DNA from: Erythrophleum ivorense | Lineage: Eukaryota > Streptophyta > Magnoliopsida > Fabales > Fabaceae | Reading direction: 5' to 3' | DNA: 64,000 nt | Assembly: GCA_026724425.1 (NCBI GenBank) | Contig: JAIUCV010000002.1 | Span: 7,445,001-7,509,000, forward strand | Part shown: piece after piece, positions 1 to 12,100 of the stretch | Layout: each line of letters opens with the position of its first letter | Numbering within the stretch: position 1 is the first letter of the stretch | The notes under the pieces: model-generated | The model's input: only the letters and a program-made list of their open reading frames with translations | The model's database searches: none | What the model was told of the DNA's origin: nothing | Position numbers and translations under genes: made by a program

Positions 1-2030
1 ATATCATAAATTTTGAACTATTCTTATTTTTTAATATTTTTATTTAACTTTTTTATATTATATTTATGTTTCTTTTATGCTTTTTATAATATTGATTTTG
101 CATTAAATATTTATAATTATTAATATTATTTTAACAACAGTGCAAAAATATCATAATTTTTGCTTCTTATTTTTTATTATTTTTATTTAAAATTTTATAT
201 TATATTTATGTTTCTTTTATGCTTTTTATAATATTTATTTTGGATTAAATATTGATAATGATTAATATTATTTTAACAATATTATTTTCTAAAATATCCT
301 TATTTCTATACTAGTATTTTATTTGTTATTTTTATTTAATTTTGTATGGTATTTGGAAATCTAATTTTGTTTATTTTATATCTTTTATAAAATAATTTGA
401 AAGATGCCCTATTCTTGAATTTTGATTTTTTTTATGATTTTATGCTATTTTCTTTAACCTAACATAATTTTTTAAAATATATTATTTTATTGTTTTGTTC
501 TTTTTATAATTTTGATTATGCATTAAATACTTAAAGTTATTGATATTATCTTAAAACAATTATTTTTAAAATATCATAACTTCTACACTATCATTATTTT
601 TTTCATTTAATTTTCAATACTATTTGGGAATCTAATTTTGTTTCTTTTATATCTTTTATAAAATAATTTTAAAGATGCCCTGTTTTTAAATTTTTATTTT
701 ATGCTATTTTCTTTAACTTAATATAATTTTTTAAATTGAATGTTTTATTATTTTCTTATTTTTATAATTTTAATTTTGCATTAAATATTTATAATTATTG
801 ATATTATTTTAAAAATATTTTTAAAATATTTTAATTTATACACTATAATTAATTATTATTATTATTATTTAATTATTATGTTATTTGAGAATCTAATTTT
901 GTTTACTTTATATCTTTTATCAAATAATTTTAAACATGCCCTATTTTAAAATTTTTTTAGAATATTCTAATTTCTACACTATAATTAATTTTTATTATTT
1001 TTATTTAGTTATTATGGTATTTGGGAATCTAATTTTGTTTATTTTATATCTTTTATCAAATAATTTTAAACATGCCCTATTTTTAAATTTTTATTTTTTA
1101 TTTTATGCTATTTTTTTAACATAACATAACTTTTTTTAAATCAATTGTTTTATAATTTTATTCATTTTATAATATTAATTTTGCATTAAATACTCATAAT
1201 TGTTGATATTATTTTAACAAAAATATTTATAAAATATCATAATTTCTACACTATAATTATTTTTTACTAGTTTTATTTAATTTTTTGTGCCATTTAAGAA
1301 TCTAATTTTTTTTATATCTTTTAAAAACTAATTTTAAAGATGTCCTATTTTTTATTTTTTGCTATTTTCTTAAATATGAGATAATTTTTTATATTAATTC
1401 ATTCATAATTTTTTTCTTTTTATAATATTTATTTCTCATTAAATATTTATAATCAATGTTATTATTTTAACAACATTATTTTTAAAATATCCTAATTTCT
1501 ACACTATAATTATTTTTTTATAAATTTTATTTAATTTTTATACTATTTGTGAATCTAATTTTGTTTCTTTTATATTTTTAATTAAATAATTTTAAATATG
1601 TCATATCTTTAAATTTTTAAACTTTTAATATTTTATGATATTTTCTTAAACATAAAATATATTTTTAATATTTGTATTACATTAAATATTTATAATTATT
1701 TTTTTCCTTCAATTTTCAGAAATTATTTATATTAGTTTAACAAACTTATTTATGAAATATCTAATTTCTAAACTAGAGTTCTTTTCTTTTGTATATTTCT
1801 ATTCACATATTTTTTCTATTTACATAATTATTTTGGAATTTTAAATTTTTTCTGATGTATTTTAATTTTTTAAATATAATAATTTGTTTGTAATCATTTT
1901 TTATATTTTGATGCTATTTTTGAAATTTTCCATCATATAATATACATTTTTAACTAAAGAATTTTTTATTACTTTTTTACTTCTTTATTTCTTTATATTT
2001 GCAAAATATATATTCCTTCTTTCATGCTTT
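1..2030. repeat. AT-rich degenerate tandem (satellite-like) array
   Basis: The stretch is extremely AT-rich and built from diverged copies of one unit. Two anchors recur in the same order: one reading roughly AATTTCTACACTATAATTA (near 300, 578, 832, 969, 1245, 1493, 1762) and one reading TTTTAAAGATGCCCTATTTT (near 398, 670, 928, 1065, 1335, 1603). Spacing is mostly 250-280 bp, with some half-steps near 137-150 bp, so the unit is about 270 bp and may itself be a dimer or have suffered deletions. No coding capacity is visible. The array runs off the left edge and fades after about 1800. Confidence 0.75.
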
Positions 2031-2800
2031 AGCTAAAATGATAATTAAAAAATAAATACTATAACAGTAACATATAACAAAACTAATAAAATAAACATGC
2101 AGCAAAATAACTATAAAAATTTTCTTCTCTTAACTAAATTTACATGATCATGAATTCACTTCCCAACACAAAAATTTTCAAAAATTCTTATATATCATGT
2201 AAAAATAAAAAACGGCAAATAATTAATAATCAGGTATGTTAAAAAAATTTGGAATATTATATGTACAACTTGTCTAAAAGATAACTGTTCTTAACTCTCA
2301 AACTTTGGAAGGGAAAAAGATTGATAAAAGAAGGAAGATTGCCAGTCATTTTTAGTGAAGGAAGAATAGTTATAAACAAATCGTTAGCGGCACAATTGTT
2401 ATTTTATACTTTATTATTATCTAATTTTTTATTAACCAATTATATTTTGTAGAAATATCTTTCAACCAATTATTAAATACCATGTGAATGGGTCATTTTC
2501 TACATATTTGATTGTTCTGCTGTTGATGTGACCATTGACAATCACATTAGCTAATTGTTTGCAGGTTTGTTGCATCTAGCTTGCGAAAAGTTGCTAGTTG
2601 AACTCAGAACTAACTAGCACCAATTTTTCACGATTTGCATAAATTAAAATTAAATTAACTTGAGTTTAGACAAAATGTTCCTTTTCAATACAATACTTAT
2701 ATATATATATATATTTTGGGTTACTTCATAATCAAAAGTTGCACTAAATGGAGGATGGCATTATTAGATATTAAACTAAGAATATTCTAATATAGACAAA

Positions 2801-2947
2801 GATTTAAACCAATTCGGATTATCCATATTTAAAGGGTAAATACATAATATATAATTGAAAAAAAAATAGACTATGATTTAAACCAATTCGGGTTATCCAT
2901 ATTTAAAGGGTAAATACATAATATATAATTGAAAAAAAATAGACTAT
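2801..2947. repeat. 74-bp tandem duplication
   Basis: Two nearly identical copies sit head to tail: 2801-2874 and 2875-2947, each starting GATTTAAACCAATTCGG. They differ by about one substitution and one base in an A-run, so the duplication is recent relative to the surrounding DNA. Confidence 0.9.
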
Positions 2948-3604
2948 GCGTGAGAGTACATAATTTCTAATATTAAAAATTAAAAGAAGTTTTTACTATT
3001 AAAAATTCTTCACTTTTTATCCCTCAGACTACATTGCATATAATGTTACAAAAAATTTATTTACAATTTACTTGTAAGTTGGGTAGCACAAAATCCTAGA
3101 GAGAAGAAGAGAGGCCTTTTTGGTGAGCAATCACATGATGTCATGTTTAAAAAGATGTTATCTTTTGTCAAAATTATGTTTGACAGAAAGTAAAATGTTA
3201 AAACTTCTACATCGACATAATTTTTCATCACGTTTTCAAATAAGCACTAAGTCTATACACCAATCAACCCTATTGTCATTTTTCTTGTTGATGGAATGTG
3301 TAATTTTGAAAGATTCTTGCAAGTTAAAGCTACCAAAAACCACCTCCATTATACGCATCGTTGTATTCGTTAAATGATGTCTATTTTTGGTATAAAATTG
3401 AATAATTTATGTCTAATTGAGTAATTAATCAACAGCTTTATTGTCGCCTTCCCATTTATCTTAGAACTCATTCAATTATCAATAGGTAAAGCATGAATTA
3501 ATATTGAGTGCTAACGGTACTTTGTAATTTTTTAAAGAATATATTGTATAATTTGCATATAAGAAAAAAGAATGTTGTATAATTGTGCAAAAATAGAAAT
3601 TTTA

Positions 3605-3804
3605 GGATCCGTTTAGTATACAAAATATAAAAAGAACATGATTAAAAAAATAAAAAAATAATTTCAAAGATTAAAATGACTTTTTTAAAAGAGTAATAAT
3701 TAAGTAATAAAATATTGTTAATTAACAGTTACAAAGATATAATAAATATTATATATAAATTATATAAAAGCAATATTTTTATATTATAATAACCAAACGG
3801 ACCC
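3605..3804. mobile_element. MITE-like element with short terminal inverted repeats
   Basis: The left end reads GGATCCGTTTAG and the right end CCAAACGGACCC, which are imperfect inverted repeats enclosing a 200-bp AT-rich non-coding interior. Ends of the GGGTCCGTTTGG type are typical of plant non-autonomous DNA transposons. No exact target-site duplication is seen; TAG occurs on both sides but overlaps the ends differently. The superfamily is not assigned. Confidence 0.55.
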
Positions 3805-4999
3805 TAGTTGATTTGTAGATGATTTAAATATAATTTTTCTGTGTTATTTTTATTTTACAAACAATGACGCAAACTTTATTTAAAAAAATATTTTGGAGAA
3901 AAAATCCCTGGAAATTCGCAGCTCTTGCCCATTGTTATCGTTTTGTCTTTCTTCTGTATAATTTTCTTCGCAGATTTCAGACTTTCGGCAATTAGGACAT
4001 TTGGACACGTAAATTCCAACGTAGGAATTCAGAGCCGTAAATGAGACCAACTCTTTTATTTTTCTTCTATTCGTTACGTGCATTGCGTCGAATCTTCAAC
4101 GGTGTAATTTTTTATCCTTTTTTTTTTTTTTGACTTGTAGTTTACGATAAAAGACCAAAATATAGCATAAAATTGGTCATTTAAGTGGCTTACTTACTTT
4201 CCATTTTCGATCAATTTTTAACACTGTTTCTCAATATTGGCAATGCACCCAATCGATTAACTGTTTCCTCTTTTTTTTTTTTTTCTTCTTCTTCTTCCTT
4301 GCTGCAATTGTATATTTATTAGTAATCCTTTAATATACTAACCTAGCTATCCCTTTAATTGTCTACCAGGAAACTTCATCCTTTTTTTTAGGTTAAATTA
4401 TTCTTATAATTTTTATAATTTTATTTTATTTTGAATGTACTTTTATAGTTAAAAAATTTATAATTAATTTTTATATAAAATATTTTTGATTTGATTTTTA
4501 CTACCATAATTGTATAAATTTTTCATTAAACTTTATTGGTGCAACTAATTATGCATCGTTTGTACTTGAATATATATAATTGATGTCCCAAAAAAAAGAT
4601 AATGAAATAAAATTAATTTATATATGACATATAATGAAATCATACATAATTAAATCAAGATGATACCTAAATGATCATCTTAGCAAAATTTATTGAAATA
4701 TAGATAGGAATTTGATGATAGAAATTAAATTAAAAATTGTTGAATTATAAGAATTTAATTATGATTTTTGAATTATAAAAATTTAAATGAAATTATGAAA
4801 ACTAAATGAATAATTTATTATTTTCCAAATTAGTTATAAAATTTTAAAAAGAAATCATTTTTATAAAATATGAAACCTTTATATAAAATGTCATACCATA
4901 TTTATGTTTTTAATAACGTTGAGAAAAAAAAAAACAAAGGATTGATGGTCTACGTGGCTTCCAAGGAGGCAATTACTTGTAAAATGGTTAATTCCATCC

Positions 5000-6153
5000 C
5001 AAATCACACTCACCTACGGATAGAAAGAAATTGGTGAGTGAGCCATCATTCTCATCAGAGTCAGACCCCGACTTCTTTACCAAGGCAAAGAGGCCCGCGA
5101 TTTACGTCTCATCTCCACCGTCCGATCCCCAACTCCAGCCAATCATGTCCGTAATCCGGACGCTCCTCCCAAGGCCCCGCTTTCACGTGCCCTGCCAGGC
5201 AGCCTTCCAAGTCAGTCACTCGGTGTTTTACAGTTTCTCCACAATTAACTGAATTGGAAACAAACATTAGCCACGAACCGGTCTCTCTCTCTTTCGGTCC
5301 GACCGAATATTTGATAAGCGAAGAATTCACGCTTTCCTATGGCATGAATAATTTGGATTCTCTTTGAGCACCATTTTAGTGAAGAGAAATAAATAAAAAA
5401 TTAACATATATACATGAAAATATATAGTAAATTATTTTTTTAACAAAATAATATCTTATTTGTATTGAATAAGAATTGAAATTTTATGTAATAATGTATC
5501 ATATAGTAAAAATATATATAATTTATTTATTTATTTTTATTTTTATCTCTTTTTAAATATATATTTTATATTTAATTGCTAAATAAGAAAAATCCAAATC
5601 CCACCGAACGGAGCAGTGGAGAATCAGACACGTGCCGGGAGACGAAATTCCTTTCCCTCGACAGTCAATCTCTTATTCCGTAACGTTCAATATTAATTTC
5701 TTAATTCAGTTGGAATGTATTCAATAACCTTGTTTATATTTACGGCGTTCCCACTCCTGTCTCCCTGAAAATTAAGCCCTAACAATTTTTTGATCTGATA
5801 GAAACAAATTGCTTGTCTGAAATCGAATCCCCGAGATCTGACCGTCATTTTCAGTGAGATCTTCAGTTCATCACAATCACGTCGTCATTTTATTCTTTTT
5901 GGTTGGAAATCACATCGACTTTTCGTAACACCGAACAAGTTGCATACTTATATCGATTCCGACTTCGCCTTTTCCCTGCTAATTTCACAGTTGCAGTTTG
6001 CCGCATCTTCGTCACGGTTTAGTCACCAAAGTGGTGAGATTGGTTGAGCAGTTAGCTCTACCACCCTTGCCGCTGAAGCTATGTATTTGTGGTGGTGAGA
6101 TTAGGAGTTTAGGATTTGCTGCTTTCGCTGGATGTGTATTAGGTGGAGGATAA
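5000..6153 (+). promoter_or_regulatory. UBP16 promoter and 5' UTR region with two G-boxes
   Basis: This segment is noticeably richer in GC than the DNA to its left, and leads into the UBP16 start codon. Two perfect G-box cores (CACGTG) lie at 5184-5189 and 5629-5634; the second sits in GACACGTGCC, an ABRE-like context. G-boxes are bound by bZIP and bHLH factors. Function is inferred from position and motif only. The transcription start is not visible; pyrimidine-rich sequence from about 5740 suggests a long 5' UTR. Confidence 0.5.
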
Positions 6154-9100
6154 ATGCGTGTCACCGGGGATCGAGGGTTTTCGAGCCTGGTCCTTGTGGT
6201 GGTTTGGATCGTCGTACCCGTGATCGGGTTTGTTGTTCGCCGGAAATGGCAGCTTGCCGTTGCCAGGAAGGAGGAGATCAAGAGGCTTTTGATTTTGGCG
6301 GCCGAGGAGGCTGCTAGGGCCGAGAGCGAGGTGTCCTATGCGTACGGCGCAGTTTCTGTTGCTAAGAATAATCAATGCGCAGTATGCTATAGCCCCACCA
6401 CTACCCGGTGCGCCCGGTGCAAAGCGGTTCACTACTGGTACGTTGAGCTTCATTTTCTTCTACCGTTTGTTGATCTGAAATTGCAGTCTGCCTTCGATTT
6501 ATAAATTGTGCAAAAAAAAAAAAATAAATCTAGTTGTTCTTCCTATGGCATATATTCTGGTCGTTATGAGGGTTCATTTTCCAGACTTTTACCCTTATGC
6601 AGTACATTTATTATGTTTTTGGTTGGAAATCTCGTAATGTGTAACTTGTATGGGCTTATGTATTGATAAACCCATTTGGACTAGACCTTCTTTAAATGTT
6701 TGGATGTTCTTGTTCAGACTGACAGTAACATTCCACATCCCTGGGTTTCGAATGCATTGCTTTTCTATCCGTGCACTTCCATACCCAAAAAAAAAAAAAA
6801 TTCATGATACATGCATGTGGTTTCATGTGTTTCAGTTCTGGCAAGTGCCAAATCATTCATTGGCGTCAAGGTCACAAACAAGAGTGCCGTCCACCTAGCA
6901 CAGTTGTCCGGAGTGATTATGTGGCAAGTGATCTAAGTCGGAAGGTAGCAGAGCTAGACCCCCATGAAATTCATGGTGAGAAGTTTGAGATTGAAGACAC
7001 GAAGTGTAAAACATCGTCTAAGAAATCCCCCTTGTGTGATACCAGTTGTTCTCCTGAAGTTTCATATGTAAAGGATTATGATATTAGAGTTAAGCCTCTT
7101 GCGGATGGAAATATAACAGACTCTAGCTCTGAATTATCTGGTAACTCATTTTCTGGATTCTCCGCTTCTACTAGTTCCAGTGAATCATCTGATGATGCCT
7201 CTGTCTGTGAGAGTATCATCTCAAATGAGCATGAGAGATCAGAGGGACATACCTCTGCTGATCCTACCCTGGACATGTTTGATACCATTTCAAATGATAA
7301 CATGGGTGTGAACATTTCATCGTCGCCAAAGTTTGCTAGTTTGGTTGATTCGGTAGATGGTTTTTCTACGGTGCGGAAACTAAATCAAATGAAGCCTGAT
7401 TTTAGTGAAGAGTGTCACATTGCATCAAGTGGTACATCAGGTTTGGATATGTGCAATGGGGTGACAATTGAGCCTTGTACAGTGCCTTCTGGTTTCCAGG
7501 ACAAAACTCATGATTCAAGGATGACTAAAGTTGATGCTGATGATGATCCTCTTCTGTTGCACTCCAATGAATCCACTGGCAACAAGGAATCTAAATTTGG
7601 ATCTTCATTTTGCTTTTCATACAGCACCTTGCGTCCAATGCATGCTCAAGGCCCTGAGACAAGAAGTTCTGTTTCTGGTCTCGCTTATCCAAACTCTGTC
7701 CAGAACAATAATATGCCAAGTGCAGTTTCAGCATTGCGAGAGAATGATTGCACGGATTCACTAGAGCTGAGGAATACCTCATTCGTAGACAGCAGAAGGT
7801 CCAAAGTTATAAATTTTGGTAGCGATCAATTAGAATCTGGAGAAGACAACTTTGGGCCACCATTATCTTCATCCGCCCATCAATGTTCTGGTGGAAGCAA
7901 AGTTTTAGGTTGTGTAGATGCTTTGAGCATCAGTAACTTGGAATCAACAGGCTCTAAGGTATCAAATGTCGTTGTTGACAACCCTGACAGTACTTCACAT
8001 CTGCTGAAGTCTGCTGAAGTTAGAATCTTGCCATGTGCATTTGCTGATGCTCCATTGGCTTCTAAAACTGGAGGGCATTCACATTTGGGTACAAAATGTG
8101 GGAATAATGGTGTCCAATCTGGCATTTCTACTTCATCTCAAGGTGCTAACTGCCCTTCAGATTCTAAGAATGGCTTGAAAGCATCTGTTTTGAAAGTTGT
8201 TGATCAGTTCAGAGGATCTAATCTGTCAAAATGCGTCCCACTAGCTGTTGGGAGTGACATTGCTGGAAGATACAGTGACAAGGTTTTCTTGAACAAGTCT
8301 TGTCCAGTTGTTTAGTATTTTTGCATCTTAGACATTGTAAACTTACCCAGTCTTTTTTAAGTTATTGCAGGGTCTTTTTCCATATGACTTGTTTGTCAAG
8401 CTCTATAATTGTAACAAGGTGGAGTTGCAACCCTTTGGTCTTATAAATTGTGGAAACAGGTAATTTGAAGTGATTTGTTACTAGGAAACATGGTAGAGAC
8501 TTATCAGTGCTTGTGCGTGGGTTAAGTTGATTTTAGAATAGTAATTTGATTATATAAGTAAGTGGTGTGCATCATTTTCTTCTTTACTAGCCAGTGAGGA
8601 TTTTATATTTCTAGATTCTTGTGAATGGTTAGGTTCTTGAATTTTAGCATAGAATAGCTATTAGTATAGAACTCCTCCACTACTTAGGATTTATTTTTAT
8701 ATTTCATGAATTTTCATTGACTCTTCTTTGCAGTTGTTATGCTAATGCCGTACTCCAGTGCTTAGCTTTTACACCTCCCCTGACTGCATATTTGCTTCAA
8801 GGACTTCATTCTAAAACATGTATGTATGACATCTTGGTATTTATCTTAGAATTATTGCATGCTAAATTTCTGGATATTATCTGTCATAAGTTTTTATGGG
8901 ATAAGATTTCTCTTATGTCAATTTCAGGTGCAAGTAAAAAATGGTGTTTCACCTGTGAGTTTGAAGGATTGATTTTGAAGTCAAAAGATATGAAATCTCC
9001 AGTCTCTCCTGTAGGCATACTCACCCAGCTACAGAATATTGGGAGTCAACTTGGTAATGGGAGAGAAGAAGACGCACATGAATTTCTAAGGTGTTATTTT

Positions 9101-12100
9101 ACATCATTTGAATCCATGTAAATTGATTTATCACAATTCCTATTTCATTGCCTTGAGTTAATGATTTATACTTGACAGGCATGTTATTGACACAATGCAA
9201 TCAGTTTGCCTTATGGAAGCTGGGGTTGATGTATCAAACTCATTAGTAGAGGAGACAACTTTAATGGGTGTAACATTTGGAGGCTACCTTCGGTCAAAGG
9301 TAATCTCTGTACTTTTAAACGTATATTTCTATGTGGAATAGTAGTATACAACTTTCTTTTATGATTATCTTCTTCCTCAGTCATATGAGCAATTCAGCAT
9401 TGGCCTATTTTTGAACTAGATAATGATATTGTACCTGTCATCCAAGCATCCTTTTGATCTTAAATAACACGGACAATGAACAAACAATTGATACTATATT
9501 GGTAGATAAAATGCATGAAATGTGGAGGAAAGTCTGAACGTCAGGAAAGGATGATGGATCTTACTGTTGAGATAGAAGGGGAAATATCAACCCTGGAGGA
9601 GGCCCTTCGACGATTTTCGAGCACTGAGATTCTAGATGGAGAAAACAAGTACCATTGTGTCAGGTTAGTTGATTTTTGAGGAACCTCTCAAAAAGTTTTG
9701 TATATCTGTTGTGACCCAGCAGTTTGAATTATTTTATTTATGGAAAGATACCGCTTCTCCATTAGTAATGAAGGTAATAATATGGGGAAGCTACAATTCA
9801 GGGGCAAATAGCCTAATGACAGAAACAAGAGAAAGGAAGAAAACACAACTCTCACACTTCTGGATTTTGAGAGGCCAGGTTCTCTCCACTTCCTACCCGA
9901 AAATTTCCTCCTCTCCACTTGAAAACTCATGCTTGATGCTAATTACTCTCCTTCCTACTCATCCCCTAATTCTCTCCCTTCCATCTGTGCTTCATAAGGT
10001 CAGAATTAGTTAAGCTCAGGTAAATTCCCCTCTTGCCCTCTTTCTCTTATCGCTTTCCTTTGATGGGCTTTACTCTTCCTCTTTCTCCTTTCATAGACCC
10101 ACCCTTTCTTATTAGGCCTAATGGGTCCATCATTTCCCTCCCCACCAAGATGCACCTTAATAGTTTTTGCATCCTCCCATCTGTTGTCACAATCGGGTAA
10201 GTGCTCCCATTTAATGAGTACTTGTTACTGGCCATTGGTTAGGACCCTTCCCTTCTTCGTGCTCTCAGGTTGGACCTGCAGAACCATCTCTTCAGACAGG
10301 GATATGGGTATTTATTATGTAGGAATAGTAGGATGAAGAGATTTTTTAAGCTGGGACATGTGGAACATCGGATGAATTCTTGCTGTATTTGGGAGCTCTA
10401 GCTTATAGGCCACCTTCCCATGACGTTCAACCACCTTATATGGGCCATAAAATCTTGGGGATAATTTTTCATATTGTTTTTTTGCTAGAGCTATCAGCTT
10501 GTAAGTTTTCAGCCTAAGGTAGACCTTAACTCCCACCTCAAAGTCCACTTCTCTTTTCTTTTTGTCTGCTTGCTATTTCATTCTCACTTGAGCTTGTTCT
10601 AGGTGAGCCTTCAACTCGGTTAGAATTTGATCTCTTTCATTGGGCTGGTTGTTGACTTCTTCCACCATTGAGAGACTATCTTGCCACTTAAACAAGGTAA
10701 GGGGGCCCCTTCCATACAATGTTTTGAAGGGTGTCATCCCTGTACAGCAATTGTAATTGGTATTGAACCAATACTCAGCCTAAGGTAGCAACCTAACCTA
10801 TGATTTGGGTTTGTCTCCTATAAAACAGTGGAGGTAGGTCTCTAAGTTTCTATTAACCACTTTCTTTTGTGCATCAGTTTCCGAATGATATCTAGAACTA
10901 TACTTGAGGGTAGTACTAGCCAAGGCAAACATTTCTCTCCAAAAATGACTAATGAAGATTCGGTCTTGGTCAGAAACTATGGTTCTTGGAAAATCATGGA
11001 GCATGACTACCTCCTTAATAAATATTTCTGCAACCTCCTTCATTGTAAAGGGATGAGAAAGTGGTATAAAATGACCATACCTTGTGATTGTGAGTCTATC
11101 CACCACGACTATAATAGTATCAAACTGATTTGATTTAGGGAGGGCCACCATGAAATATATGCTTATGTCCTCCTACACCTGCTGAGGAATAGGCCGCGAT
11201 TGGAGTAAGCCAGCAGGACTCATAGCTTCATACTTATTTCTTTGACAAATTGTGCATTTAGCCCGATAGTCTTGCACATCCTTTTTCATTTCTTCCCAAT
11301 AAACCACCTCACTTAGCACCTATAAGTTCTCAATACCTCAATTAACCTCCCATAGGTGAATCATGGAATTCTCTTATGGGTTCTTTTGTTTTGGGTAATT
11401 TCCTAGGCAAAACCAGCTGTGATACAGTAGGCAACCACTTTTAGGGCTGTATCCTTCTGGTACATTAACCCCTATGATTGGCTTTTGAATAATCTCCATC
11501 AATTCACTGTCATCCTTTACTTCTTCATCTAGCTTCTCAATTCCCTTGTATTGCCACAAGGAGAAAGCCTTTAATCCTACTGCATTCTCCCTCCTTGATA
11601 ATGCATTAGCTACACAGTTCTCCTTTCCTGGTTTATATTGAATTTCAAATTGATACCCCATCAACTTGGAAATTCATTTCTGTTGATTTGGATCCATGAC
11701 CCGTTGCTTCAATAAGAACTTCAAGGCCTTTTGGTCAGTTTTAATAACGAAGGGATGCCCAACTAAATAATGCTCCCATTTTCTCATAGCCATAAGTTTC
11801 CTCTTATAAACCGAGCTTTGCTTCTTTTTCTTTAGAAAGTTGTTGACTAAAATAAGCAATGGGATTCCCTTCTTGCATTACTACAACCCCTACTCCACTC
11901 CTCCAAGCATCTGTTTCCTCTTAAAAAGGTATAGAAAATTAGGCATTGCAAGGATGAGGACAGACACCTTGGCTGTTTTAAGCTTATGAAAGGCTTGTTG
12001 AGCTTGTTCACTCCATTTGAATGAATCTTTCTTAAGTAATTCAGTAAGCGGTGTTGCTATCTTCTTGTAACATTTAACAAATTTTCTATAATAATTGGTC

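Larger units (their letters stand above)
2031..4999. other. Intergenic, no gene seen
   Basis: AT-rich intergenic DNA between the tandem array and the UBP16 promoter. It holds a short (TA)n tract near 2698, a 74-bp tandem duplication and a 200-bp MITE-like element, each listed separately. Open frames here are short, compositionally random and lack family motifs. Confidence 0.6.

Noticed and set aside
6012..6453. Overlapping minus-strand frames opposite UBP16 exon 1
   Set aside because: They are antisense shadows of the GC-rich first exon; the plus strand encodes the anchor and MYND finger.
8283..8315. Stop codon at the end of the long UBP16 exon-2 frame
   Set aside because: The frame runs into intron 2; a GT donor after GACAAG at 8282 and an acceptor at 8370 restore the USP domain, so it is not a truncation.
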